A stretch of DNA of 64,000 nt from JAGNXB01 sp964471595 (GCA_964471595.1 CAYYGN010000004.1:85085-149084); one strand, 5' to 3'; shown: positions 45,086-53,937, counted from the stretch's first letter. Made by a program: numbers and translations. The notes: generated by a model not told the origin, from the letters alone.

Positions 45086-45117
45086 AACGGACCCGGGCTA
45101 ACCTTCCCGGGTCCGTT
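45086..45117. terminator. Bidirectional terminator between gmhB and the Arc-like gene
   Basis: A 12-bp perfect stem AACGGACCCGGG/CCCGGGTCCGTT with an 8-nt loop. The stop codon of the minus-strand Arc-like gene lies in the loop. Confidence 0.8.
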
Positions 45118-45307
45118 CTTTGTCCGCACTTTCGGGTCTGTCCTTTCCCGCCGGTTTTTCAGCCGGCATGCGTCCGCGCTCCTGCAGCGTTCTGGTGAGG
45201 ATCCACTCCACCTGGGCATTGACGCTCCGGAATTCATCAGCCGCCCACTTCTCCAACGCCGATAGGGTACGGGGATCCAGGCGCAGTACAAACTTCTTCT
45301 TGTCCAT
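45098..45307 (-). CDS. Small Arc-like (ribbon-helix-helix) DNA-binding protein
   Basis: 69 residues from ATG 45307, 10 nt after the SPFH gene on the same strand. KKKFVLRLDPRTLSALEKWA followed by EFRSVNAQVEWILTRTLQERG matches the short Arc-family proteins that bind DNA as ribbon-helix-helix dimers. The tail after residue 47 is polar and charged. Ribbon-helix-helix proteins commonly repress their own operon; a perfect palindrome at the SPFH promoter (46184-46200) is a candidate operator (inference). The 3' end runs into the terminator hairpin. Confidence 0.78.
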   Translation of the reverse strand: MDKKKFVLRLDPRTLSALEKWAADEFRSVNAQVEWILTRTLQERGRMPAEKPAGKDRPESADKERTREG

Positions 45308-45317
45308 GTCGGCTCCC

Positions 45318-46169
45318 TTATTGATGGAGCGTACCGGTATTGACAACCGGCGTCACATCGTGGTCGCCACACAATACCACCATCAAATTGCTCACCATGG
45401 CCGCCCTGCGTTCCGGATCCAGGTCCATGAGCTGTTTTTCATTCATGAGCTTGAGGGCCTCTTCCACCATGCCCACAGCACCTTCCACGATCTTGAGCCG
45501 GGCAGCTACGATCGCTTCCGCCTGCTGACGCCGCAACATGGCGTTGGCAATTTCCGGCGCATAGGCCAGATAGCCGATCCGGGCTTCAATGACCTTGATG
45601 CCCGCAATGGCCAACCGTTCTTCCAATTCGTTTTCCAGATTGTGATTGACATCTTCCAGCCCTGAGCGCAAAGTCACTTCGGTCTGATCGTCGTCAAAAT
45701 TGTCATAGGGATAGCGGGCTGCCAGTTTGCGCACGGCCGCATCCGTCTGTACTTTGACAAAACTCTCGTAATTGTCCACGTCAAAAGCCGCCCTGAACGT
45801 TTCTTCCACCCGCCAAACGAGAATGACCGAGATCAGGACAGGATTGCCCATTTTGTCGTTGACCTTCAGCCTTTCGGAATCAAAATTCCTCGCCCGCAGG
45901 GAAATGGATTTACGCGAGAAAAACGGATTGACCCAATAAAAGCCGTTTTGCCTTACCGTACCCTTGTAGGCGCCGAAAAGCGTGAGCACGACCGAACCGT
46001 TGGGATTGATGAAGAAGAAACCTCCCAACATCAACAGCCACACCAGCGCCAACGGCGCCGCCCAGGCATACATGGCCTTCATAAACAGATAAACATCCAG
46101 GCCTATACATCCAAACAGGACAACCAGCATCAGGTATCCCGACCAAGGGGAGAAAATGCTCTCTTTCAT
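45318..46169 (-). CDS. SPFH/band-7 domain membrane protein
   Basis: 283 residues. Two transmembrane segments lie in the first 55 residues (YLMLVVLFGCIGLDVYLFM and APLALVWLLMLGGFFFI). An SPFH domain follows (VRQNGFYWVNPFFSRKSISLRARN, ISVILVWRV, FVKVQTDAAVRKLAARYPYD), then a helical segment with the flotillin-like AMLRRQQAEAIVAARLKIVEGAV. Members scaffold membrane microdomains or regulate proteases. The frame opens earlier, at 46220, but Met at 46169 starts the protein proper. The gene pair SPFH plus Arc-like regulator looks like a two-gene operon. Confidence 0.88.
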   Translation of the reverse strand: MKESIFSPWSGYLMLVVLFGCIGLDVYLFMKAMYAWAAPLALVWLLMLGGFFFINPNGSVVLTLFGAYKGTVRQNGFYWVNPFFSRKSISLRARNFDSERLKVNDKMGNPVLISVILVWRVEETFRAAFDVDNYESFVKVQTDAAVRKLAARYPYDNFDDDQTEVTLRSGLEDVNHNLENELEERLAIAGIKVIEARIGYLAYAPEIANAMLRRQQAEAIVAARLKIVEGAVGMVEEALKLMNEKQLMDLDPERRAAMVSNLMVVLCGDHDVTPVVNTGTLHQ

Positions 46170-46183
46170 AGCGTTTAAATTTT

Positions 46184-46200
46184 GATAGCACAATGCTATC
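46184..46200. promoter_or_regulatory. Perfect palindrome at the SPFH/Arc operon promoter
   Basis: GATAGCA-CAA-TGCTATC, a 7-bp inverted repeat 15 nt before the SPFH ATG. On the minus strand it overlaps TAGCATTG, a near -7 box with a TTG 19 nt upstream, so a protein bound here would block transcription. Confidence 0.55.
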
Positions 46201-46281
46201 ATAAAAACATCACAACACAATCATTTTATCGACAAACAGATCAAAAAATCCGACCAGCGCGGGCATCTTCGTGCCGGGACC

Positions 46282-46320
46282 AAAAAATTCGGGCCCGATG
46301 CAGCGTGCACCGGGCCCGAA
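46282..46320 (-). terminator. Terminator of the metalloprotease gene
   Basis: A 10-bp perfect stem TTCGGGCCCG/CGGGCCCGAA; on the minus strand it is followed by TTTTTT. It lies 25 nt after the metalloprotease stop. Confidence 0.9.
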
Positions 46321-46344
46321 CAACAGGCAGCCTTCGATGACGGA

Positions 46345-49200
46345 CTATCGACCGGCTACCATCACCGGAAATATCACAGGCGGTCGGTCGTCTTTGTGGA
46401 CGGACACATAGATCCATTGCCCGGACACACCCGTGACAGGGAGGACCCATTGCCACAGAGCTTCACGGCCTACCTGAAAATCACCCATGGTCACTCCAAG
46501 GGCATTGTATATCCTTATGCGGGCCGACTGGTGCCCTTCACCCAGACGGACAAACAAATCAGAAGTGGCGGGATTGGGATAGACGAGGATGTCCTGCGTC
46601 ATTTCGGGAGTGGCTTCTTCCAGGGGTTCCTGTTCGGGTCCGCAGGAGGTCACCGGTGACATGGACACACTGAGGGTCGTACTTGGATTGCCGTCGTAAC
46701 CATCGGAAAGGGAAACCGTGACTGATTGGACGGTCCCGGGAATCCATACCTCAAAGGACGACACCTGATCGCCATTAAATACGCCGTAAGTCTGCGAGAT
46801 GCCGTTGCCATCCACCCAGGTGACGAGGACCCGGTCAATGAATCGTTTGCTGGTACCTCCACTGGTGCGGGCATTGAGGTTGCTGACGGTAAAGAGTACG
46901 TTGGTGTTGCCGGCAGGAAACACCCGTGTGGAGGATGAGGATCCGGAACCCTTGTGGTTGAGTGGATTGGGTGAGAAATAGCTGGTCAGCGGATTCGGGC
47001 AAGGTTCACAGCCCGGTTTGGCTTCACCTTCGCATATGCATTGCGTGGTATAGACGTCATTGTCTGTGCAGTAATTGCCGTCATCGCATGGTGTACCGAT
47101 CCAGTTGTTGTTGAAACCGGGGCAAAGGTCATCCTCATCACAGACCCCGTCACCGTCTTCGTCCAGGCAGGGCTCGATGGTATTGCAATAGGACACGGGA
47201 GAGAAACTGACCGACAAAGTACCCTTGTAGCCGTTGTTCAGGTCGTTGCTCAATGCGACGGTCACCGACTGGACAAACCCGGCTATGGATATCTGGACCG
47301 AAGAGGCCTGGCTGCCCAGGAAAGTACCGTAAGACTGACCCGCGCCATTGCCGTCCACAAAGGTGACCGTCACCCGGTCATTGAACCGCGAACTGTTGGA
47401 ACCGCTCAGTTTGGCATTGAGGTCGGCAATGGTGAAGGCGACATCCTTGGCGCCCAAGGGAAGGGACAGGGTGGCTGTACTTTGGCCAGTCCCCGTATGT
47501 GTCAGCGGGTTGGGATCCAAGGCACCGGTCGCCGGATAGCAGTCGCAACCTCCGGGTACAAACTCGAACACCGATGAGCTTTCGTCATTGGAAGGATCCT
47601 GATCCGTTTGACCGTTGGGTTGACTGGTCCATGCCCTGAACGTGTGCCACCCGGCACTGTAGGCGATGGCAGGAAGGGGGACTTCGAGGGAAGCACCTGC
47701 CGCCAGGGATCCGTTCCAACCTGCCGAGGAGATCGGGCCGTTGTCCACCTGGTAATGGATGTTGACGAACGTCAGGGTTTCAGAACCGAAGTTGGTCAAT
47801 TCAACCAGGGGCTGGAGTTGGTCCTCACAGGTTTGGCCGACGGGCTGTACCACTGTGGTAATACCCGCATCGTGGAGAATGGCCGGACCACAGTCGGAGA
47901 GGCAGGAGGCATTGTAAACGCGGTTGCGGATCCGGTCTCCGGGTTGAGGTCCGAAGCCGTTGTTCAGGTTGATGCCTACGCCGCCGATCAGGTGGCAATA
48001 GCTCATGACCGTTCCTCCGTTCTCGGGAAGAGGGGCATTGCATCCTTCGCTGTAACCGGCCTGAGGGCCGCAGCCATCAATGGCAGTATTGTTGCCATTC
48101 CAGGCACAGGCATGGGTATGGGGCGAGCCGAGATTGTGGCCGATTTCGTGGGTGAGGACCATGACCGTCCAACTGTAGGTGGGAACTTGCTGGTAACTGG
48201 CCGTTATGGCGCTGTACCCGACACCGTAATAGGAATTGCACAGTACATCCAGATAAGCGATACCACCACCGCCGTTGTAGCCGACAAGGTGAGCCAGGTC
48301 TCCGTTGTAATTGCCGTTCTGGTAATTGCGGAATTGGGTCAGGTAATTGCTGGTACTGGGACCGGTATAGGGATCTGCCACATTCCACACCAACAACTCA
48401 TTGATCACGAAGTCAATGCTTTCATTGGCATACAGGATAGCCACCTGGCTGAAGGCGCCCAATACATAGTCCGCCGCCTGCTGCACGCCACCTTTGCCAT
48501 TGTAGATATCGTAGTCCACCTCGACATACATACGGACACAATTGCCGGGACCTTGACGGAGGTCTGCTTCATCTTCCCCCGATCCGATGGTCAGGGATTC
48601 GTCATCGACGTGGCAATTCACGGAAGGTTGATGGCGAAGTTGCTCATCGGCGTAAAGCACATGCAGGCCGTCCATGCGTCCTTCCACTTTGCCGAACGTG
48701 TAGGACCGGCCGTTCATCCGGAGGATGCCCATCAGCTCGTCACCTGCCAAATACAGGGCGACGAGGGAGCCGGGATCTCCTTCAACCACACCCCAGTAAG
48801 CCTCTCCGGGCTGATAAGGGAAAGCTTTGTCGTTGCTGGTGGCGGTGAGAACCTGAAAGGACGGGGTAACCACGGTAGCTCGCATCAAACGGAGCACCTG
48901 GTCCTGGCGTTCCCTCACGGGAAGGGCGATCCGCAGTTCAGCGTGTTTTTCTTCGCGGAAGCGGCGCAGCGTTTCAGGCAATACGCGGTAGAAAGATGCC
49001 TCCTCCAGGGCAAGCGTCAGTCCTTCGGTGCGGACATCGGATCCAGGGAGCCATTCCGGCAGGGAGGATACCGGCATTGCTTCAAACCGGTCGGCGCGCT
49101 CCGCAATGCGGACAGCGATCCGGCTTTCCTGGCCCATCAAGTTGGCCGATACCAACAGCATCAGCAGAACGCCCAAACCGTTCCAGCCTGTTTTCCTCAT
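46345..49200 (-). CDS. Secreted reprolysin-like zinc metalloprotease with T9SS type A sorting domain
   Basis: 951 residues with a signal peptide ending NLMGQ. A propeptide-like region precedes the catalytic domain (~220-440). The zinc site is HEIGHNLGSPH (His351, Glu352, His355, His361), followed by Cys-rich loops and the Met-turn MSYCH, as in M12B/M72-like metzincins. A CARDB-like domain follows (DAGITTVVQPVG...LVELTNFGSETL). Two ~100-residue beta domains share the pattern RFNDRVTVTFVDGNG/RFIDRVLVTWVDGNG and flank a DEDGDGVCDEDDLCPG calcium-loop segment. ILVYPNPATSDLFVRL starts the type A sorting domain. Likely an exported protease acting outside the cell. ATG 49200 is chosen because the signal peptide begins there. 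Confidence 0.9.
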   Translation of the reverse strand: MRKTGWNGLGVLLMLLVSANLMGQESRIAVRIAERADRFEAMPVSSLPEWLPGSDVRTEGLTLALEEASFYRVLPETLRRFREEKHAELRIALPVRERQDQVLRLMRATVVTPSFQVLTATSNDKAFPYQPGEAYWGVVEGDPGSLVALYLAGDELMGILRMNGRSYTFGKVEGRMDGLHVLYADEQLRHQPSVNCHVDDESLTIGSGEDEADLRQGPGNCVRMYVEVDYDIYNGKGGVQQAADYVLGAFSQVAILYANESIDFVINELLVWNVADPYTGPSTSNYLTQFRNYQNGNYNGDLAHLVGYNGGGGIAYLDVLCNSYYGVGYSAITASYQQVPTYSWTVMVLTHEIGHNLGSPHTHACAWNGNNTAIDGCGPQAGYSEGCNAPLPENGGTVMSYCHLIGGVGINLNNGFGPQPGDRIRNRVYNASCLSDCGPAILHDAGITTVVQPVGQTCEDQLQPLVELTNFGSETLTFVNIHYQVDNGPISSAGWNGSLAAGASLEVPLPAIAYSAGWHTFRAWTSQPNGQTDQDPSNDESSSVFEFVPGGCDCYPATGALDPNPLTHTGTGQSTATLSLPLGAKDVAFTIADLNAKLSGSNSSRFNDRVTVTFVDGNGAGQSYGTFLGSQASSVQISIAGFVQSVTVALSNDLNNGYKGTLSVSFSPVSYCNTIEPCLDEDGDGVCDEDDLCPGFNNNWIGTPCDDGNYCTDNDVYTTQCICEGEAKPGCEPCPNPLTSYFSPNPLNHKGSGSSSSTRVFPAGNTNVLFTVSNLNARTSGGTSKRFIDRVLVTWVDGNGISQTYGVFNGDQVSSFEVWIPGTVQSVTVSLSDGYDGNPSTTLSVSMSPVTSCGPEQEPLEEATPEMTQDILVYPNPATSDLFVRLGEGHQSARIRIYNALGVTMGDFQVGREALWQWVLPVTGVSGQWIYVSVHKDDRPPVIFPVMVAGR

Positions 49201-49620
49201 TATCAGGGTGGAAGGGAAAAAGGGACCCAAAAATGTAAAGGCTGGAGGCAAGGCTACGCCATACCCCGGTGTTTGGGTAGAAGTATACATAGGGGGGATT
49301 TTAGATGAATACCCGTCAAAGCTCTGACACGAGGCCCACCTGTGCAATACTCAGATATGTTTTTTTATAATGAATAATCCAGATTTTGTGACAGGATACA
49401 CATGCGTCCCGGCAAAGCCTTGGACGGTTACTGGCCGCCTTGGCTTCTTGAGGGAATTTGCATGCGGACTCATTGCCGTCAAAGGGTCCGCGCCTCAAAC
49501 ACGATTACGGTTTCCTGCCAGGCATCCATGGCTCCGTGACGCTTTTCCGGTGCCTGAATTCGCGGTTTTCAGGCTTGTTGGCATAGGGACACGGCGGTTG
49601 GGCCATGCGGATGAAGGGAT
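49201..49620. other. Intergenic region without recognised gene
   Basis: About 420 nt upstream of the metalloprotease. ORFs here have no family features and are read as chance frames. It should hold the protease promoter; only a weak TACATTTT box was seen. Confidence 0.5.
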
Positions 49621-49663
49621 AAAAAAAGAGCCGCACCGGGCTGCGTGCTCCCGGAACGGCTCT
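49621..49663 (-). terminator. Terminator of the small exported protein gene
   Basis: Stem AGAGCCG/CGGCTCT with an inner CCGGG/CCCGG pairing; on the minus strand it runs into seven T. It starts 27 nt after the stop. Confidence 0.85.
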
Positions 49664-49690
49664 GTTCTGCCAAATGCAAAAGGTGGGCCC

Positions 49691-50158
49691 TTAGTTGTCG
49701 AACGCGTAGAAGGAACGCGCCAGATCGATTGCTTTCTGCCGGGCTTTTTTGGTGTAGGCGATCACAGCGAGATAATTATTGGCACTCAGAGTGTCCATCA
49801 GCGCGATGACGACCGCTTGCACACCGTCTTTGTCACCCTCTACATAAAAGCCGTAGAGGTCGTTCAATTCCAGTTCATGAGCATCGGTGATCTCGTCGTA
49901 CTCCAGTTCGTCAGCCATGGCGATGACAGCGTCAGCCAGATCGTCCTCTGTGAAGGAGCGGTCTTTGACCGGAACGATGGAAAGGACCAGGTCATCGTTC
50001 TCCGCCGTAAAGGTCTCCCCGTCATTCTCGGTGATGACCATCCCGGGAGGAAGCCGGAATCCCAGTCCAAAATCTTCCCAGATCATATCGGTCTGGGCGG
50101 TAAGGGAAGGGAGGGCCAAAAGCCAACCCGTCAAAAGGAGGAACAGAAATTTTTTCAT
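49691..50158 (-). CDS. Small exported protein of unknown function
   Basis: 155 residues from ATG 50158. MKKFLFLLLTGWLLALPSLTAQ is a clear signal peptide. The mature part is acidic (ENDGETFTAENDDLVLSIVPV, DDLADAVIAMADELEYDEI) and ends with KKARQKAIDLARSFYAFDN. The layout, a beta-rich half followed by a helix, resembles small periplasmic or outer-membrane lipid-binding-like folds, but no family is recognised. It has its own promoter and terminator, so it is a single-gene unit. Confidence 0.75.
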   Translation of the reverse strand: MKKFLFLLLTGWLLALPSLTAQTDMIWEDFGLGFRLPPGMVITENDGETFTAENDDLVLSIVPVKDRSFTEDDLADAVIAMADELEYDEITDAHELELNDLYGFYVEGDKDGVQAVVIALMDTLSANNYLAVIAYTKKARQKAIDLARSFYAFDN

Positions 50159-50175
50159 GTGTGGCAATTATGGCG

Positions 50176-50207
50176 GAAAGTTAGAAGTAATTTCGATCCA
50201 GTGACAA
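50176..50207 (-). promoter_or_regulatory. Promoter of the small exported protein gene
   Basis: On the minus strand TTG (50205-50207), 21 nt, TAACTTTC (50176-50183), one mismatch from consensus; 18 nt to the ATG. Confidence 0.5.
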
Positions 50208-50255
50208 TCGGTTCTTCAAAATGAAGGACACCTTGCGCTGCCATTTGTTGCAGCT

Positions 50256-52046
50256 TCATTGAAAAAGCCATCTCTCCGGATTGTGGCGTGCGATAAGGTC
50301 GTACTCCGCATCCGTCAGTCCGGCGCGGATTCCTGCATGCATGTCCTTGTCACTCCGGTGGTTGCGGACTACATAGAAATCGGTGCCGAACAATACACGC
50401 TTCGCCCTTTCGGGATGGTGCAGGGTCTCCTTCAGTAACGGGAGCACGGCGGGGGCATCGTGGAGAATATAGCTGATATCGGCATAGACACCCGGGTATT
50501 GCAGCATCATGCTGTTGATGAGGGTGTACCAGTCGGTACTGCGCCATAATTGTTCGAGTTTGGCCGGAGAAAATCCTCCTTGGCCATCCCGTGTAAAATC
50601 CACTCCCCTATCCGGGTGGGTAAACAATTGTCGGGCATATACCGCGCGGTCGGCCTCGAGAAACCGCCACCATTCATCTTCTCCTCCGAAATGGCCGAAG
50701 CAGATTTTCAGGTCGCGAAGCCCCGAAGAGACAGTCCCGGATTTCTCGTCATATCCGAAGAGTCCCCACAATGAAGGGTGCGCAGCGATCACCTGCGCCA
50801 ATAGCTGCTCGTCCAGCAGACAGAGATAATTGAGCGGGTGCGTGAAATTGACCTGGAAATCCTTCCCTTTCCATTGCGGCAAAAGCAGCGGGTCATATCG
50901 GTCGCCTCCCATGGTCTGACGAAAAACGGGATGTGTGTCCCACTCCTTTTTCTTGGGTCCCCGGTAGTAGATGATGCCCCGGATGCAATGGGTCATGATT
51001 GGGAGCTTTCGCTCAGCGGCGTATTTCCAAAGGGGCAATAGCCGGAGATCAAAGGGATAATAACCCAATGCGGGGTAGATTTTGAATCCCGCAAAACCTT
51101 GCTCTTCGATGAGCGTACGGATCAGACAATCCTCCAGCGCCACCTTGCCGTTTTTCAATGACCAATTGAAAAAACCGGAATCCTCATCCATCCGGCGGGG
51201 ATCCACGAAAACGAAAGGGAACACCCTATCGCGAAAGCTGGATTTCGTCTTCAGATGGACGAGCTCCCGTAACTGGTCCGCGTAGGAACTTTTGGTTTTG
51301 CCGGCGCCCATATAGGTCATGTCCATGGGGAGGATGACGAAGCGCATGTCGGGCGGATATTGACCGGCCAGGGCTTCAAAAATGTCCTGTTGCTTCCTGT
51401 ACCGCGCAAAGCGGCCGATGGTTTTGTATCGCCTCCAGAGTTCCTTGTATTGCTTTCCGGGCAGACGAACAAAAAGTTTCACTGCCTGCTTGAGCAAAAA
51501 CAGGAGGAGGTTGCGGCCGGATGGGAAAAAAAGAAGGAGGGTTGCGATGAGCAGGAGTTCTGTTCCGACTGTCAAACCCCCGATATGCGGCAGCCGGACA
51601 CGAATGCCGTCCCAAATGTGTTGCCAGGTCATGGACGGGCCGAGGGCATCATTCTGCCACCAACCCGACACCGTACGGGCCCAACCGGGGGCTTCCTTGT
51701 CCAACCGGGAAGCGAGGATGGGCTGCAACCATCCCATCAGCGTGACAAGGACATGCACTGTCAGTCCAATTCCGGCAGCATAGTAAAGCAGGGCATTGAC
51801 TTTAGAGCGATGGGTGAAGATCCGGAAGGCATAAAAAGCTTTGCGGAGGGTCTTCCACCAGGAGTAAAAGCGCCATTTGCCGGGGCCGAACTTTCCATAC
51901 CAAAAACGGAAGGCCCACACCACGCCGGACAGTGGCAGCAGATAATAAAAAGGCCAGGGCACGATAGTGCGGGCCAGCCAGGGCGGCACATGATCGCCGG
52001 TGAAGATGTGGGTGTGGGCGTTGACGGGAGGTGGTGGCTTCGGCAT
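50256..52046 (-). CDS. Membrane-inserted amidohydrolase-2 family metal-dependent hydrolase
   Basis: 596 residues from ATG 52046. The metal-binding HxH (NAHTHIF, His11/His13) is at the extreme N-terminus, as in amidohydrolase-2 TIM barrels. The chain then enters a ~180-residue stretch with at least three hydrophobic segments (PFYYLLPLSGVVWAF, NALLYYAAGIGLTVHVLVTLMGW, GTELLLIATLLLFF) before the barrel resumes at ~235 (MRFVILPMDMTYMG, GFKIYPALGY, MTHCIRG, VNFTHP, VLFGTDFYVV). The Asp in FGTDF is the expected late metal ligand. So the barrel is interrupted by a membrane insertion, an uncommon layout. Substrate unknown. The open frame continues upstream through the repeat array, which is not coding. 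Confidence 0.8.
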   Translation of the reverse strand: MPKPPPPVNAHTHIFTGDHVPPWLARTIVPWPFYYLLPLSGVVWAFRFWYGKFGPGKWRFYSWWKTLRKAFYAFRIFTHRSKVNALLYYAAGIGLTVHVLVTLMGWLQPILASRLDKEAPGWARTVSGWWQNDALGPSMTWQHIWDGIRVRLPHIGGLTVGTELLLIATLLLFFPSGRNLLLFLLKQAVKLFVRLPGKQYKELWRRYKTIGRFARYRKQQDIFEALAGQYPPDMRFVILPMDMTYMGAGKTKSSYADQLRELVHLKTKSSFRDRVFPFVFVDPRRMDEDSGFFNWSLKNGKVALEDCLIRTLIEEQGFAGFKIYPALGYYPFDLRLLPLWKYAAERKLPIMTHCIRGIIYYRGPKKKEWDTHPVFRQTMGGDRYDPLLLPQWKGKDFQVNFTHPLNYLCLLDEQLLAQVIAAHPSLWGLFGYDEKSGTVSSGLRDLKICFGHFGGEDEWWRFLEADRAVYARQLFTHPDRGVDFTRDGQGGFSPAKLEQLWRSTDWYTLINSMMLQYPGVYADISYILHDAPAVLPLLKETLHHPERAKRVLFGTDFYVVRNHRSDKDMHAGIRAGLTDAEYDLIARHNPERWLFQ

Positions 52047-52129
52047 GGGGCTGGTTGGGGAGAATGGGTTTCGAAAGATACGGAAGGGAGCGGGTATGGC
52101 ATGCCGGTCTGGGGAAGTGGAGGGTGGTA

Positions 52130-52661
52130 CTCGCAAAGACGCGAAGGGGTTCTCGCAAAGACGCAAAGACGCGAAGGGGTTCTCGCAAAGACGCAAAGGC
52201 GCGAAGGGGTTCTCGCAGAGACGCAAAGGCGCAAAGGGGTTCTCGCAGAGACGCAAAGGGGTTCTCGCAGAGACGCAAAGGCGCGAAGGGATTCTCGCAG
52301 AGACGCAAAGGCGCAAAGGGGTTCTCGCAGAGACGCAAAGACGCAAAGGGGTTCTCGCAGAGACGCAAAGACGCGAAGGGGTTCTCGCAGAGACGCAAAG
52401 ACGCAAAGGATCTCTCGCAGAGACGCAAAGACGCAAAGGATCTCTCGCAAAGACGCAAAGACGCAAAGGATCTCTCGCAAAGACGCAAAGGGGTTCTCGC
52501 AGAGACGCAAAAACGCAAAGGATCTCTCGCAAAGACGCAAAGGGGTTCTCGCAGAGACGCAAAGGCGCAAAGGATCTCTCGCACAGACGCGAAGACGCAA
52601 AGGGGTTCTCGCAAAGACGCAAAGGCGCAAAGGATCTCTCGCACAGACGCGAAGGGGGGAT
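52130..52661. repeat. Array 1 of CGCAAAGA-type tandem repeats
   Basis: Nineteen units, each beginning CTCGCA(A/G/C)AGACGC, are 30 or 22 nt long (one ~24). The difference is one 8-nt ACGCAAAG sub-unit, so expansion occurs at two levels. It fills the space between the divergent amidohydrolase and PorP genes. It is open in several frames, giving false ORFs rich in Leu-Arg-Leu-Cys or Ser-Gln-Arg-Arg-Lys. Confidence 0.95.
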
Positions 52662-52695
52662 CAGACAAGTGCCTGGTTGCTTGGAGATTATTTAT

Positions 52696-52703
52696 TAGCT
52701 TTG
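52696..52703 (+). promoter_or_regulatory. -7 promoter box of the PorP/SprF gene
   Basis: TAGCTTTG, an exact TAnnTTTG match 8 nt before the ATG and 35 nt after the repeat array. The nearest TTG is at 16 nt, shorter than usual. Confidence 0.45.
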
Positions 52704-52711
52704 GGACTACT

Positions 52712-53926
52712 ATGAGAAACCCCGCCAGCAGGCGTGGCAAGCCTGTTTCATTTTCCGTTATTGGAATCGGAGGGATTTTGTTCCTGCCGCTTCTTTTGAT
52801 CCCGAAGCATGGCTGGGGCCAGGATCCATTCTTTACCCAGTTTCACCTGGCGGAGTCCTATTTCAATCCTGCCCTGACCGGATACCGGGGGGCTTTCAGT
52901 ATCATGGCCCGGTACAAAAGCCAGTGGCATCTGTCCGACGCTTCCGGATTTCAAACGACCATGGTAACTGTCGAAGAGAGTATGCCCTGCAGCCCGTTTG
53001 ACTTCGGGTTACATGCCGGAATGGACCGCGAAGGGGAAGGTTTGCTGACCACTACAGATTTGGGCCTGCGGGGAGCGGGGACCCTGGCATGGGCATCCGG
53101 CCTTTCCCACCACAATCTGCGGTTTGGTCTCGCCTTGCAATGGATGCAGAAGCGCGTGGATTACACCCGGCTAATTTTCTCCGACCAACTCGACCCCCGT
53201 TACGGCACCAAAAATCAGGATGGCGTAGCCAATCCGACCAGTTTTGCCCCTTTGAACGACGGACGTTCCCTGTGGTTTTTTGCGCCTGTGGTGGGATTCA
53301 CGCACCGTGTCCTGTTCAACCGGCAGCGATTTCGCTCCCCCACCCTGCATTACGGAGTTGCCTGGCACAATGCCTTTACGATGGGCAACGACCGCTACAC
53401 CGGCAACATTGAGTCCATCCTCGAGCAGGACACCCGGATCCCGGCCCGGTTTCACGTGTTCGCCAGTATGGAGTTTGTCCTGCCTGCCGGCGATCGCTCT
53501 TTCCTGGGCATCCGCCCCCTCGTCACCTACCAGCGTCAGGGCCCCATCCATTATTACGAAGCCGGTACCCGTGTGTCCTTCAATCGCCATCTGGCCATCG
53601 GCGGCTATTATCATTTCCAGGGCAGACAGGTGGAGTACCCCCAACCTCATACCCACTGGTATTCCATCCAGGCGGAAGTGGGAGGCATCATCGCCCGCAA
53701 CCGGCGTCTCGACCTGGGCTTCGCCTACAACGGCAATGTCTCCGGACTGCGCAACACCTTCGGACCCCTTTTTGAGGTCGCGGTGGGTTTTCACCTGGCC
53801 TCCAGCCCTACCTGCCGCCTTTGGGGCTATGGCGACGAGGTGCCTTATGGCGACCATATAAAATGTCCCACCTCCACCATAACCCCAGGACGACGCAAGA
53901 TGTACGAAAGCATTTGGTACCGGTAA
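52712..53926 (+). CDS. PorP/SprF family outer-membrane protein of type IX secretion
   Basis: 404 residues with a signal peptide (VIGIGGILFLPLLLIP, cleavage near GWGQ). QDPFFTQFHLAESYFNPALTGY is the family's signature start, and alternating beta strands follow (e.g. FGLHAGMDREGEGLLTTTDLGL, IGGYYHFQG), consistent with a beta barrel. PorP/SprF proteins help secrete or anchor large T9SS adhesins such as SprB and are usually encoded right beside them, as here. The frame is open upstream through the repeat array, but ATG 52712 is the only start giving a signal peptide. The last ~35 residues after HLASSP are an extra tail. Confidence 0.92.
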   Translation: MRNPASRRGKPVSFSVIGIGGILFLPLLLIPKHGWGQDPFFTQFHLAESYFNPALTGYRGAFSIMARYKSQWHLSDASGFQTTMVTVEESMPCSPFDFGLHAGMDREGEGLLTTTDLGLRGAGTLAWASGLSHHNLRFGLALQWMQKRVDYTRLIFSDQLDPRYGTKNQDGVANPTSFAPLNDGRSLWFFAPVVGFTHRVLFNRQRFRSPTLHYGVAWHNAFTMGNDRYTGNIESILEQDTRIPARFHVFASMEFVLPAGDRSFLGIRPLVTYQRQGPIHYYEAGTRVSFNRHLAIGGYYHFQGRQVEYPQPHTHWYSIQAEVGGIIARNRRLDLGFAYNGNVSGLRNTFGPLFEVAVGFHLASSPTCRLWGYGDEVPYGDHIKCPTSTITPGRRKMYESIWYR

Positions 53927-53937
53927 GCCCGCCCGAC

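Noticed and set aside
47608..49308. 566-codon plus-strand ORF
   Set aside because: Antisense to the metalloprotease with HEIGHNLGSPH; no motifs of its own.
49370..50224. 284-codon plus-strand ORF upstream of and antisense to the small exported protein
   Set aside because: No family motifs, and it crosses a terminator and promoter of the opposite strand.
52130..52661. Repeat array considered as a CRISPR
   Set aside because: Units are contiguous with 8-nt sub-units and no unique spacers.
51360..52715. Plus-strand ORF with a repetitive Gln-Arg-Arg-Lys tail, and similar ORFs in all repeat arrays (51761-52740, 59662-60083, 60515-61235)
   Set aside because: Translations of CGCAAAGA repeats in several frames on both strands; not selected coding sequence.
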